Of a stretch of 11,498 nucleotides of DNA, positions 1 through 6,874 are shown piece after piece. The notes under the pieces were generated by a model. It ran no database searches and had not been told where the DNA came from. It was given only the letters and a program-made list of their open reading frames with translations. Location of the stretch: assembly GCA_903929895.1 (NCBI GenBank), contig CAIYWM010000452.1, positions 1-11,498 of the forward strand, in the 5' to 3' direction. Source of the stretch: an uncultured Alphaproteobacteria bacterium. Its GTDB lineage: Bacteria > Pseudomonadota > Alphaproteobacteria > Reyranellales > Reyranellaceae. The position numbers and the translations under genes were made by a program. The first letter of the stretch is position 1. Every line of letters starts with the position of its first letter.

Positions 1-622
1 CCAGCAACGATTGCGCATCACCCAACCCGGCAAGGCCGCCTGCGCCGTGGCCACCGGCCTGGAATTCGGACCGGCCGAGCTTCGTGGCGGTGAAGCCGAT
101 CAGCCCCGCCGCGACGACGATCAGCGGAAACGGCACGCCGTAGAAGAAGATCGCGACGAAGGCCGCGGCCGCCAGCAGGCGCATCGCGTTGTTGCGCAGC
201 GCCCGCCGCCCCACCCGCAGCACCGCCTCGATCACGATGACCAGCACGGCGGCTTTCAGCCCGAAGAACAGGCCCTGCACCAGGGTGACCTTGCCCAGCA
301 GCACGTAGACCCACGACAGCGCCATGATGGCCACGAGGCCGGGCAGCACGAACAGCGTCCCGGCCAGCAGGCCGCCCGCCGTGCGGTGCATCAGCCAGCC
401 GATGTAGGTCGCCAGCTGCTGCGCCTCGGGACCGGGCAGCAGGGTGCAGTAGTTCAGCACCTGCAGGAATCGCTGCTCGCCGATCCACTTCTTCTCCTCG
501 ACGATGATGCGATGCATCACCGCGATCTGGCCGGCGGGGCCGCCGAAGGAAAGGGCCGCAACGCGTGCCCAGACCTTCATCGCCTCGCCAAACGAGACGC
601 CGTGCGCTTTCGGCTCACTCAT
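1..622 (-). CDS. chrA: chromate transporter ChrA, N-terminal half (runs off the left edge)
   Basis: This is an inner-membrane transporter of the CHR family, which exports chromate from the cytoplasm. Only the first 207 residues lie in the window and the frame is open to the edge; full-length two-domain members are about 400 residues. The family signatures are clear: [13 protein letters not shown] at residues 27-38 followed by an acidic/basic stretch ending in KKWI, and [16 protein letters not shown] at 61-76. Hydrophobic membrane segments follow at about 83-105, 112-135 and 148-178. A Gly-rich stretch at 189-207 looks like the linker to the second CHR domain. The ATG at 620-622 overlaps the TGA of the upstream chrB-like gene (ATGA), and GAGGAAATC just before it can act as the ribosome site, so the two genes are probably translationally coupled. 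The family assignment is secure; the substrate is inferred from family and neighbour. Confidence 0.93.
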   Translation of the reverse strand, partial: MSEPKAHGVSFGEAMKVWARVAALSFGGPAGQIAVMHRIIVEEKKWIGEQRFLQVLNYCTLLPGPEAQQLATYIGWLMHRTAGGLLAGTLFVLPGLVAIMALSWVYVLLGKVTLVQGLFFGLKAAVLVIVIEAVLRVGRRALRNNAMRLLAAAAFVAIFFYGVPFPLIVVAAGLIGFTATKLGRSEFQAGGHGAGGLAGLGDAQSLL

Positions 623-1449
623 GATTTCCTCGCGGTCGGCGGCCAGTCGTGCGCCTCGTCGACGGCGTCGCGGCACCAGCGATAGAAGGCATCGTAGAGG
701 GCGAGCCCCGCTTCGAGTTGCGCCAGGTCGTCGGCATGCATGCGCGACAGGCCGAGCGAGGCGGCCAGCAGGCCCGCCGATTCGGGGGCGAGTTCGGGGC
801 GGCCGGTGTCGGCGCCGCGCACGATCGGGGCCAGGCGCTTGAGGGGCGGGGTCTCCAGGCCGAACTCCTCGACCATGAGATCGAAGGTGCAACGCTCGCC
901 GCGATGGCTCCAGTGCACGTCCGGGTGGTCGACGTCGAACGGTGTGGCGCCGAAGCGGTCGGCGACCTCGAGCACATCCGCCGGCGCCACAAAGAGGAAA
1001 ACCGCCTGTGGATCGACGAAGCGGCGGATCAGCCAGGGACAGGCGATGCGGTCGATCTTGGGTCGGCTGCGGGTCACCCAGACAGTGCGGCCGCTGGAGT
1101 CTCGCCGCGGCAGGCGTTCGACCGGCACCGTCGGCAGCCGGGCCGCCTGCCAGGCGAGGATCCCGCCCTCCAGCACGTCGGCCGGCACACCTTCGTGGCG
1201 CAACCATGCGGCGACGCCCTGGCTGAGTTTCAGGCCTTTCTTACAGACCACCACGGCGGGCCGCCGGGCGGCGACCAAGGCCGGCCCCCACACGGGCACC
1301 TCAGCCCAGGGACGACGCACCGCACCAGGCACGAGGTGCGGGTTGGCGGCGAAGTCCTCCTCGGTACAGACGTCTATCAATATGGGCGTATCAGGGCGTC
1401 CGATGAGGCGGGCGAGTTTATCGGGAGAAATTGCGTTGGGCGAAGTCAT
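619..1449 (-). CDS. chrB: rhodanese-ChrB fusion, chromate resistance protein
   Basis: This 276-residue cytoplasmic protein joins two domains. Residues about 8-108 are rhodanese-like, with LIDVCTEEDF at 24-33 and an active-loop-like VCKKGLKLS at 68-76 that keeps the Cys (C69) and a basic/Gly loop. Residues about 121-270 match the ChrB C-terminal domain, with TRSRPKIDRIACPWLIRRF at 126-144 and FDVDHPDVHW at 171-180 as its most typical stretches. Known ChrB proteins regulate or assist chromate resistance; whether this one binds DNA, transfers sulfur or reduces chromate cannot be told from the sequence. I chose the ATG at 1447-1449 because AAGGA sits 7 bases upstream and the rhodanese fold starts directly after it. 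A longer reading from a TTG at 1515 adds an unconvincing tail. The stop overlaps the chrA start by four bases, so chrB-chrA form an operon, probably driven from the candidate promoter at 1531-1558. Confidence 0.88.
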   Translation of the reverse strand: MTSPNAISPDKLARLIGRPDTPILIDVCTEEDFAANPHLVPGAVRRPWAEVPVWGPALVAARRPAVVVCKKGLKLSQGVAAWLRHEGVPADVLEGGILAWQAARLPTVPVERLPRRDSSGRTVWVTRSRPKIDRIACPWLIRRFVDPQAVFLFVAPADVLEVADRFGATPFDVDHPDVHWSHRGERCTFDLMVEEFGLETPPLKRLAPIVRGADTGRPELAPESAGLLAASLGLSRMHADDLAQLEAGLALYDAFYRWCRDAVDEAHDWPPTARKS

Positions 1450-1530
1450 GTCGGCGTCCTTGGTTTGTGGAGCAGGACGCGATGCTTCGGCTGTCGCCTC
1501 GTGGGGAGATCGCAATCCCCATCGCCATTG

Positions 1531-1558
1531 CTTTTAAAGAGAGTGCAAATAGTGTCAA
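1531..1558 (-). promoter_or_regulatory. candidate sigma-70-type promoter of chrB-chrA
   Basis: Read on the minus strand, a perfect TTGACA (1553-1558) is followed after 16 bases by TAAAAG (1531-1536). It sits in a conspicuously AT-rich island within very GC-rich sequence, about 80 bases upstream of the chosen chrB start. The -10 element is a weak match, so the position of transcription start is uncertain. Confidence 0.5.
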
Positions 1559-1570
1559 GCATGGCCGATT

Positions 1571-1584
1571 GCCGCGACCGCGGC
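1571..1584. repeat. perfect palindrome in the chrB / exported-protein divergent gap
   Basis: GCCGCG and CGCGGC flank a two-base centre, giving a perfect 6-bp inverted repeat. It lies 10 bases from a second palindrome (1595-1609) in the only long intergenic gap of the window. It could be an operator, but short GC palindromes arise easily in this base composition. Confidence 0.35.
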
Positions 1585-1594
1585 CGGACGTTAG

Positions 1595-1609
1595 TTTCCC
1601 GACGGGAAA
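1595..1609. promoter_or_regulatory. perfect inverted repeat TTTCCC-GAC-GGGAAA, candidate operator
   Basis: Two 6-bp arms are exact reverse complements around a 3-base centre. It lies 37 bases before the start of the exported SUEL-like gene and about 40 bases behind the candidate chrB promoter. It has AT-containing arms, so base composition alone explains it less well than the neighbouring GC palindrome. Both flanking genes are divergent, so it is unlikely to be a terminator; a regulator-binding site is the likeliest role. Confidence 0.45.
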
Positions 1610-1645
1610 TTGGGACTGGCAGTGCAGTTTTAGACCGGGGGTTTC

Positions 1646-2260
1646 ATGGCTTGGGGTCGTCTACTTCTTCTGGCATTGGCCGTCATCGGCACGGCCGTGG
1701 CATGCAGCCAAGGCTCGCGGGTGGTGGTGCAATCGACGGCGCAGATCAAGCGCGCCTACTGGGGCCTGCCACAGGCGGGACCCGGCGCCGATGTGACCAG
1801 CATGGTCACCTGCCCGGGCGGCTATCCCTGCGACGTGTTCGCCAATGGCCCCGCCTTCAACGACAGTCGCGCGGACCTGGCCAAGAAGCTCACCGTGATC
1901 TGGACCTGCCAGCCCCAGAACTTCGTGCTGGCCGAGGTCGCACCGCCGACCTTCAAGGTCCGCATGGCCTGCGTCGGCCAGGCGCCCATCGTGCCGCGTC
2001 GGATCGATATCCTCGAAGCCTCGTGGGGCGGCCCGTCCTCGACCATCGACGTCACCCAGCAGGTCCGCGACATCTGTGGTGAGGGCCCGACCCGCTGCCA
2101 GGTGCCGGCGATGGCCTATATCTTCGGCATGCCCGATCGTCTCACCAAGACGCTGCGCATCCGCTACACCTGCAACGGCCAGACGACGCCGGGCCGCCAG
2201 GCGACGGAGAACAGTGTCGCCGACCTGCGCTGCGAGCAGCCGGCCGATCTCGGCTACTGA
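1646..2260 (+). CDS. exported Cys-rich protein with two SUEL-like (galactose-binding lectin-like) units
   Basis: This 204-residue protein of unknown function starts with a signal sequence (residues 1-20, hydrophobic LLLLALAVIG core). AVAC at 17-20 is a poor lipobox, so it may be a lipoprotein or an ordinary secreted protein. The mature part has eight Cys (56, 62, 88, 109, 144, 151, 176, 196), enough for four disulfides. Two units share one pattern: W39-G40, DVT 49-51, C56, C62, V64, F71, K81-L82, W86, C88; and W127-G128, DVT 135-137, C144, C151, V153, F160, K168, L170, Y174, C176. This order resembles the SUEL rhamnose/galactose-binding lectin domain, which suggests but does not prove carbohydrate binding in the periplasm or outside the cell. 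The region between units (89-119) adds C109. It stands alone on its strand, with a G-rich stretch (1637-1641) close before the ATG as a weak ribosome site. The gene is certain; the fold is an inference from the Cys pattern. Confidence 0.8.
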   Translation: MAWGRLLLLALAVIGTAVACSQGSRVVVQSTAQIKRAYWGLPQAGPGADVTSMVTCPGGYPCDVFANGPAFNDSRADLAKKLTVIWTCQPQNFVLAEVAPPTFKVRMACVGQAPIVPRRIDILEASWGGPSSTIDVTQQVRDICGEGPTRCQVPAMAYIFGMPDRLTKTLRIRYTCNGQTTPGRQATENSVADLRCEQPADLGY

Positions 2261-2270
2261 CGAAGCGTCG

Positions 2271-2639
2271 CTAACGCTGCCCGGCCGGAACGCCGGGCGG
2301 CGGCGGACTGCGGCGGCATTCGCCGTGCAGCAGGCCGCCATAGTTGGCCCCGAGCGGCGTCATCGAGAAGGCGCCGTCGTTGCGATTGTACGTCATCGAG
2401 AAATTGGGAAAGGTCGCCCGCAGCGCCTGGAACGTGATGACCACGCTGGTGCCCTCGGCCATCGAGATTCCGTCCCAGACTCCGACCGTGTTGCGCCGAT
2501 CGTCGAACACGACACTGAAATTGCGCACCTGCCCGCCCTGGTCGGTGACCCTGCAGGCGAGCCAGCGCGGCTCGGCCATCGCCGGGTGGGCGACGGCGGC
2601 CAATACGACCGCCGTCGTCAGCAACGTCGGAAACCGCAT
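2271..2639 (-). CDS. small exported protein of unknown function
   Basis: This 122-residue protein has a clear signal peptide: basic start, hydrophobic core at 5-18 and a likely cleavage after AMA at about residue 22. The mature chain is about 100 residues with two Cys (29 and 108) near its two ends, well placed for a single disulfide, and ends in a Pro-rich tail (SPPPPGVPAG). It includes SVVFDDRRNTVGVWDG (42-57) and MTYNRNDGAFSMT (82-94), which look like successive beta strands. I do not recognise a named family. A strong GGAGG ribosome site lies 8 bases before the ATG, within the 20-base gap after the upstream dehydrogenase, so the two are probably co-transcribed. It converges on the SUEL-like gene, with only 10 bases between their stops. 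Confidence 0.72.
   Translation of the reverse strand: MRFPTLLTTAVVLAAVAHPAMAEPRWLACRVTDQGGQVRNFSVVFDDRRNTVGVWDGISMAEGTSVVITFQALRATFPNFSMTYNRNDGAFSMTPLGANYGGLLHGECRRSPPPPGVPAGQR
2279..2298. terminator. possible shared hairpin between convergent genes
   Basis: GCCCGGC (2279-2285) and GCCGGGC (2292-2298) form a perfect 7-bp stem around a 6-base loop. It begins 19 bases past the stop of the SUEL-like gene and lies inside the last codons of the small exported protein. No T-run follows on either strand, so an intrinsic terminator is unproven. Confidence 0.3.
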
Positions 2640-2659
2640 CGGAACGCCCTCCGGGCCGG

Positions 2660-3421
2660 TTACTTCGGCGCCATGCGGATGGCGCCGTCGAGACGGATCG
2701 TCTCGCCGTTCAGCATGGGGTTCTCGACGATGCTCATGGCGAGCTGGGCATACTCCTTGGGATCGCCGAGGCGCGAGGGGAACGGCACCTGGGCGCCGAG
2801 GCTCTTCTGCGCTTCCGCCGGCAGGCTCATCATCATCGGTGTGAGGAACAGGCCCGGCGCGATGGTGCAGACGCGGACGCCGAGGCTCGCCAGGTCGCGC
2901 GCGATCGGCAGGGTCATGCCGACGACGCCGCCCTTCGAGGCCGAGTAGGCCGCCTGGCCGATCTGGCCGTCGAAGGCCGCGACCGACGCGGTGTTGACGA
3001 TAACGCCACGCTCGCCGCCGTCCAGCGGCTCCGACTGGCTCATGGCATAGGCCGCGATGCGGATCACGTTGAAGGTGCCGATCAGATTGACCTGGATGAC
3101 CTGGCTGAACATCGCCAGATCGTGCGGACCGGACTTGGAGATGGTGCGGCCGGACCGGCCGATGCCGGCGCAGTTCACGACGACGCGCGGCGTGCCCAGC
3201 TTCTCGACGACCGTCTTCACGGAGGCCTCGACGCTGGCGGCGTCGGCGACGTTCGTCTTGACGAAGAGACCGCCGATTTCCTTGGCCTTCTGCTCGCCCA
3301 GCTCGTCCTGCAGGTCGAAGATGGCGACCTTGGCGCCCGCGGCCGCCAGTGCCGACGCCGTCGCGCCGCCCAAACCCGACGCGCCGCCCGTGACGATGGC
3401 GGCCTGACCCTTGACGTTCAT
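2660..3421 (-). CDS. short-chain dehydrogenase, HSD10 / 3-hydroxyacyl-CoA dehydrogenase type II-like
   Basis: This 253-residue cytoplasmic oxidoreductase is a classical SDR of normal length. The Rossmann motif TGGASGLG is at 11-18, and D36 at the end of strand 2 predicts NAD rather than NADP. NCAG is at 83-86 and the structural N112 is in VNLIGTFNV. The catalytic residues are S146 (NTAS), Y159 and K163 (YSASK). The C-terminal half ([15 protein letters not shown] at 187-201, [12 protein letters not shown] at 217-228, and the closing [13 protein letters not shown]) is typical of the HSD10 group, which oxidises 3-hydroxyacyl-CoA and some hydroxysteroids. A role in fatty-acid or branched-chain acyl-CoA breakdown is therefore likely. 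I chose the ATG at 3419-3421 because GGAGG lies 6 bases upstream and the Rossmann fold follows at once; the longer open frame to 3595 runs antisense into the divergent gene. The small exported gene follows 20 bases downstream. Confidence 0.9.
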   Translation of the reverse strand: MNVKGQAAIVTGGASGLGGATASALAAAGAKVAIFDLQDELGEQKAKEIGGLFVKTNVADAASVEASVKTVVEKLGTPRVVVNCAGIGRSGRTISKSGPHDLAMFSQVIQVNLIGTFNVIRIAAYAMSQSEPLDGGERGVIVNTASVAAFDGQIGQAAYSASKGGVVGMTLPIARDLASLGVRVCTIAPGLFLTPMMMSLPAEAQKSLGAQVPFPSRLGDPKEYAQLAMSIVENPMLNGETIRLDGAIRMAPK

Positions 3422-3443
3422 CCGTGTCCTCCGTGGTTGGGCG

Positions 3444-3471
3444 CTTTTAGCATTTCCATCCCCCTTGCCAA
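3444..3471 (-). promoter_or_regulatory. candidate promoter of the SDR gene
   Basis: Read on the minus strand, TTGGCA (3466-3471) is followed after 16 bases by TAAAAG (3444-3449). Transcription would start near 3437, giving a leader of about 16 bases that still holds the GGAGG ribosome site (3428-3432). Spacing and -10 are the same as in the candidate chrB promoter. It occupies most of the 79-base gap to the divergent DUF1232 gene. Confidence 0.45.
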
Positions 3472-3500
3472 GCGGGCCGGCCGACCCAACCTTTCCCGGC

Positions 3501-3878
3501 ATGAGCGACACATCCGACCTGGCCCGCAACGAAACTACCGTCCGCCGGAACTTCTGGCAGAAGGCGCGCCGTAACCTGGGTCGCGTGCCCTTCACCGAGG
3601 ATGCGGTCGCTGCCTTCTACTGCGCCTCCGACAAGGCGACGCCGCTGCCGATCCGCGCGACCCTGTTCGGGGCACTGGCCTATTTCGTCCTGCCGTTCGA
3701 CGCCATTCCCGACCTGCTGCTGGGACTGGGCTTCACCGACGATGCCGCGATCATGCTCGCGGCCTTCACCGCCGCCCGCATGCACATCACCGAAGACCAC
3801 CGCGCCCGGGCACGGGCCTGGCTGCTCAAGGAGCAGGGCCAGACCCAGGCCCAACCGGGGGCTTCGGCGGCGGGCTGA
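3501..3878 (+). CDS. DUF1232 (YkvA-type) small membrane protein
   Basis: This 125-residue protein matches the DUF1232 family. The core, [22 protein letters not shown] (starting at residue 50) followed by [13 protein letters not shown], carries the typical YF..P.D.IPD..-GF-DDA signature at about 61-84 and is predicted to sit in or on the inner membrane. The N-terminal 30 residues are polar and basic and the tail (111-125) is Gln/Ala/Gly-rich. The family has no settled function. I chose the ATG at 3501 because the upstream extension (to 3411) is Pro-rich, would run over the SDR start, and adds nothing like the family. No good Shine-Dalgarno is visible before either start. Its last 53 bases overlap the 3' end of the convergent EamA gene. 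Confidence 0.83.
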   Translation: MSDTSDLARNETTVRRNFWQKARRNLGRVPFTEDAVAAFYCASDKATPLPIRATLFGALAYFVLPFDAIPDLLLGLGFTDDAAIMLAAFTAARMHITEDHRARARAWLLKEQGQTQAQPGASAAG

Positions 3879-4779
3879 CCGCAGCGGCAGCGGCGCGCCG
3901 CCGCTCGCGCGCCACCACATGCTCGCGATGGGCGATGTAGAGCGCCGAGGCGATGACGATGGCGGCGCCGACATAGGTCCAGACGACCGGCATCTCGTTC
4001 CACATCAGCCAGCCCATGAACACCGCGAAGGGCAGGCGCATGTACTCGAACGGCGCGATGGCCGACATCTCGCCGGCCTTGAAGGCCTGCACCCAGAAAT
4101 ACTGACCGACCGTGGCGGTCGACGCGATGCCGATCGCCAGCACCCAGCCGAACAGGTCGGGCCAGCGCCAGACCCACAGCGCCGGCGGCGCCAGCAGCAG
4201 GGTCGAGAAGATCGCGAACTGTGTCAGGATCATGAGCGGCGATTCCGAATCCGAGAGCCGCTTCACCAGCAGGATCGAGATGGCGACGCAGGCGGCGTTG
4301 GCCAACGCCACCAGCGCGCCGAGCTGCAGGCTGCCCTCGCCCGGCCGCACCATCACCAGCACGCCGATGAAGCCCACGACGGTCGCGGTCCAGCGCCGCC
4401 AGCGGACCTTCTCCTTGGCAATGACGGCCGCGACCACGACGGAAAAGAGTGGCTGCGAGAAGGCGATGGCCGTCGCATCGGCCAGCGGCAGCATCGAGAT
4501 GGCGTAGAAGCCCAGCACCATCGAAGTAGTGCCCATGAAGGTGCGCCAGAAGTGGCCCTTGATGCGCTTGCTGAGCCAGGGCTTCACCCGGCCCGTCATC
4601 ATCAGCGGCAACAGCATGATCACCGAGAGGATCGCGCGGAAGAACGCGGTCTGGACACTCTCGATCTGTTCGGAGAGCAGGCGGATCATCACGCCTGTCG
4701 AGGTGAAGATGAAGCCGCCGCTCACCAGCCACAGCGCCCCCTGCACGTTGGGCGGGAGGCGCCGCAGCCAGTCGCGCAT
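3826..4779 (-). CDS. EamA/DMT-superfamily transporter
   Basis: This 317-residue inner-membrane protein has about ten hydrophobic segments in two EamA repeats (roughly 13-145 and 155-285). Repeat 1 ends with FYAISMLPLADATAIAFSQP (91-110) and repeat 2 with APFEYMRLPFAVFMGWLMWNE (from 242), both hallmark positions of this family, which includes exporters of amino acids and other small metabolites. The substrate cannot be read from the sequence. The C-terminus (287-317) is a basic, Ala-rich and Pro-rich cytoplasmic tail. The ATG at 4777-4779 shares a base with the TGA of the acyl-CoA synthetase gene (TGATG), so translation is probably coupled. A longer reading from 4806 would extend into that gene and is not needed. 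The 3' end overlaps the DUF1232 gene on the other strand by 53 bases. Confidence 0.88.
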   Translation of the reverse strand: MRDWLRRLPPNVQGALWLVSGGFIFTSTGVMIRLLSEQIESVQTAFFRAILSVIMLLPLMMTGRVKPWLSKRIKGHFWRTFMGTTSMVLGFYAISMLPLADATAIAFSQPLFSVVVAAVIAKEKVRWRRWTATVVGFIGVLVMVRPGEGSLQLGALVALANAACVAISILLVKRLSDSESPLMILTQFAIFSTLLLAPPALWVWRWPDLFGWVLAIGIASTATVGQYFWVQAFKAGEMSAIAPFEYMRLPFAVFMGWLMWNEMPVVWTYVGAAIVIASALYIAHREHVVARERRRAAAAAVSPPPKPPVGPGSGPAP

Positions 4780-6314
4780 CAGATCTTCCGCTCGTGGCCG
4801 ACCCAATACGGTTCGCGCAGCGTCTTCTTCAGCACCTTGCCGACGGGGCTGCGCGGCAGCGTGTCGACGAAGTCGACCGACTTCGGCGCCTTGACGCCGC
4901 CCAGCTTCTCCTTGGCGAGCTGGATCAGCGCGTCGGCTTCCACCGTCATGCCGGGCTTCAGCTCGACTACGGCCTTAACCGCCTCGCCCCACTTCTCGTC
5001 GGGAATGCCGATCACCGCGCAATCCTGCACGGCGGGATGGCTCCACAGGACCTGCTCGACCTCGCCGGGGAAGACGTTGAAGCCGCCGGAGATGATCATG
5101 TCCTTCTTGCGATCGACGATGTAGACGAACCCGTCCTCGTCGATGACGCCAATGTCGCCGGTATGATGCCAGCCGAACGCGGAGGCCTCGGCCGTGGCTT
5201 CGACGTTATTGTAGTAGCCCTTCATGACGAGGCCGCCGCGCACGACGATCTCGCCACGTTCCCCACGCGGCAGCAGCTTGCCGTGGTCGTCCATGACCTC
5301 GAGCCGCACCAGCGGCGAGACCTTGCCGCAGCTCGCGAGCCGGTGGCGGTTGTTGCTCTCCAGCGCCGTCACGTGGTCTTCCGGCGAGAAGAAGGTGCAG
5401 ATCATGCAGGCCTCGGCCTGGCCGTAGGTCTGGGTCAGCACCGGGCCGAACACCTTCACGGCCTCGACCAGCTTGTCGACCGACATCGGCGCCGAGGCAT
5501 AGACGAGATGCTGCAGCGAACTGTAGTCGTATTTGCCCACGTCGGGGTGAGCGAGAAGCATGTAGATCAGGGTCGGCGGCATGTAGACATGCGTCACCTT
5601 GTGCTTCTCGATTGCGGCCAGAATGCCGCCGGGATCGGCCGTGCCCATGAAGATGTTGGTGCCACCGAACGGCAGCAGCGGGAACGAACAGACGCCCGCC
5701 GCGTGCGTCATCGGCGCCACCATCAGATGCACCGGCGGCGACTTCACCGGCATGCAGGCCCAGAAGATCGAGTTCATCGTCTCGATGTTGCGGTTGGTGA
5801 TCTGCACGCCCTTGGGCCGCCCGGTGGTGCCGCCCGAACTGGCGAGGAAGGCGACGTCGTCCGGCGCGTCGGGCAGGTCCGGCGCTTCTTCCTTCTGCGC
5901 CGCCAGCCATGCCTCGAAGGACGGCGTGTCGATGCAGACGAAGCCGGTGATGCGCGGGCAGGCCTCGCGGATGCGCGCGAGGTAGCCCTCGAAGCTCGAA
6001 TGGTAGAACAGCACCTCCACGTCGGTGTTGTTCAGGATGTAGAGGTTCTCCTCGAGCGCATTGCGCGCGTTGACCGGCGCCCAGGTGACGCCGGCGCGCA
6101 CGATGCCCAGCAGGCAGGCATAGGCCGCCGCATGGTTGGGACTGTAGACGGCCGCCTTCGAACCGCGCCCGAGCCCCATGGCCAGCAGTCCGTTGGCGAC
6201 GCGATGCGTCTGCCCCCGCACCTCTCGATAGGTCCAGCCCCGAGTGCCGTCATGCAGGCAATGCCGCTCCGGATAAAGATCCGCCCCGCGGTCGAAATAG
6301 TCGATCAGGCGCAT
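4779..6314 (-). CDS. AMP-forming acyl-CoA synthetase (fatty- or aryl-acid CoA ligase)
   Basis: This 511-residue cytoplasmic enzyme belongs to the ANL (AMP-binding) superfamily and should activate a carboxylic acid to its acyl-AMP and then acyl-CoA. The motifs are complete and in order: phosphate loop SSGGTTGRPKG at 159-169, YGQAEA at 297-302, GWHHTGD at 381-387, DRKKDMIISGGFNVFPGEVE at 401-420 with the hinge region, and PRSPVGKVLKK at 487-497 with catalytic K493. The length fits FadD-like and benzoate/cinnamate-like ligases; chain length and substrate cannot be predicted by eye. The ATG at 6312-6314 is preceded by GGGGGAAGGA, a good ribosome site. The GNAT gene ends 13 bases upstream and the EamA gene starts on its stop codon, so the three genes look like one operon. 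Confidence 0.92.
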   Translation of the reverse strand: MRLIDYFDRGADLYPERHCLHDGTRGWTYREVRGQTHRVANGLLAMGLGRGSKAAVYSPNHAAAYACLLGIVRAGVTWAPVNARNALEENLYILNNTDVEVLFYHSSFEGYLARIREACPRITGFVCIDTPSFEAWLAAQKEEAPDLPDAPDDVAFLASSGGTTGRPKGVQITNRNIETMNSIFWACMPVKSPPVHLMVAPMTHAAGVCSFPLLPFGGTNIFMGTADPGGILAAIEKHKVTHVYMPPTLIYMLLAHPDVGKYDYSSLQHLVYASAPMSVDKLVEAVKVFGPVLTQTYGQAEACMICTFFSPEDHVTALESNNRHRLASCGKVSPLVRLEVMDDHGKLLPRGERGEIVVRGGLVMKGYYNNVEATAEASAFGWHHTGDIGVIDEDGFVYIVDRKKDMIISGGFNVFPGEVEQVLWSHPAVQDCAVIGIPDEKWGEAVKAVVELKPGMTVEADALIQLAKEKLGGVKAPKSVDFVDTLPRSPVGKVLKKTLREPYWVGHERKI

Positions 6315-6327
6315 GGCATCCTTCCCC

Positions 6328-6864
6328 CTATTCTCCCGTTTCGGGCGGCTTCGTATCGCCCGGCCCCAGCGGCCGTTCCATGAGGACGCTGTCGAGCCAG
6401 CGGCCGAACTTGAAGCCGACGCTCTTCAGGGTGCCGACCATCGCGAAGCCGCAGGAAGCGTGGAGGTTGATCGAGGCCACGTGCTTGGAATCGCCGATCA
6501 CCGCGATCATCTGGCGCCGGCCGTCGCGGGCGCAGAGGTCGATCAGCGGCACCAGCAGCGCCTTGCCAACGCCCTGCCCCACGGCATCCTTGTCGATGTA
6601 GATCGAGTTCTCGACGGTGAAGCGGTAGGCCGGGCGCGTGCGGTAGAGGCCGGCATAGGCATAGCCCAGCAGGCGTCCTTCCTTCTCGGCCACGATGTAG
6701 GGCAAGCCGAGGTCGAGTACCGCGGCGCGGCGCTTCCTCATCTCCGCGAGGTCGGGCGGATCGACCTCGAAGGAGGCCGTGCCGTGCAGCACATGATGTC
6801 CGTAGATCTCGGCGCAACGCGCCACGTCGGCCTCGGTCGAGGCCCTCACCGTCAGTCCACTCAC
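6328..6864 (-). CDS. GNAT N-acetyltransferase, phosphinothricin acetyltransferase (PAT)-like
   Basis: This 178-residue cytoplasmic enzyme transfers an acetyl group from acetyl-CoA to an amine. It follows the PAT/MddA family pattern along its whole length: GTASFEVDPP at 28-37, GYAYAGLYRTRPAYRFTVE at 67-85, the acetyl-CoA loop GQGVGKALL at 96-104, INLHASCGF at 132-140 and GRWLDSVLM at 154-162. Characterised relatives acetylate phosphinothricin or methionine sulfoximine/sulfone, but many homologues have other amines as substrates. The start is a GTG (6862-6864), as no ATG is available before the fold begins. GGGGAT about 10 bases upstream is the likely ribosome site and may be partly held in a hairpin (6875-6896). 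On the minus strand a TATAGT (6897-6902) between the LolA stop and this hairpin could be a -10 element, but no good -35 matches it. Confidence 0.85.
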   Translation of the reverse strand: MSGLTVRASTEADVARCAEIYGHHVLHGTASFEVDPPDLAEMRKRRAAVLDLGLPYIVAEKEGRLLGYAYAGLYRTRPAYRFTVENSIYIDKDAVGQGVGKALLVPLIDLCARDGRRQMIAVIGDSKHVASINLHASCGFAMVGTLKSVGFKFGRWLDSVLMERPLGPGDTKPPETGE

Positions 6865-6874
6865 GTCTTCAGAT

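Noticed and set aside
1511..1530. GCAAT / ATTGC inverted repeat upstream of chrB
   Set aside because: The arms are only 5 bp with a 10-base spacer, too weak to separate from chance.
649..2082. Long plus-strand open frame of 477 codons antisense to chrB and into the SUEL-like gene
   Set aside because: It overlaps two well-supported genes, has an Arg/Gly/His-rich composition typical of shadow frames in GC-rich DNA, and no family motifs.
3883..3905. AGCGGC...GCCGCT hairpin with an internal GCGGCGCGCCGC palindrome just after the DUF1232 stop, possible terminator
   Set aside because: It lies in the Ala/Arg-rich codons of EamA where GCGGC repeats are forced, and no T-run follows.
3601..5124. Plus-strand open frame of 507 codons antisense to EamA and the acyl-CoA synthetase
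   Set aside because: It is rich in Arg, His, Asp and Gln without any domain pattern, and lies opposite two genes with full motif sets.
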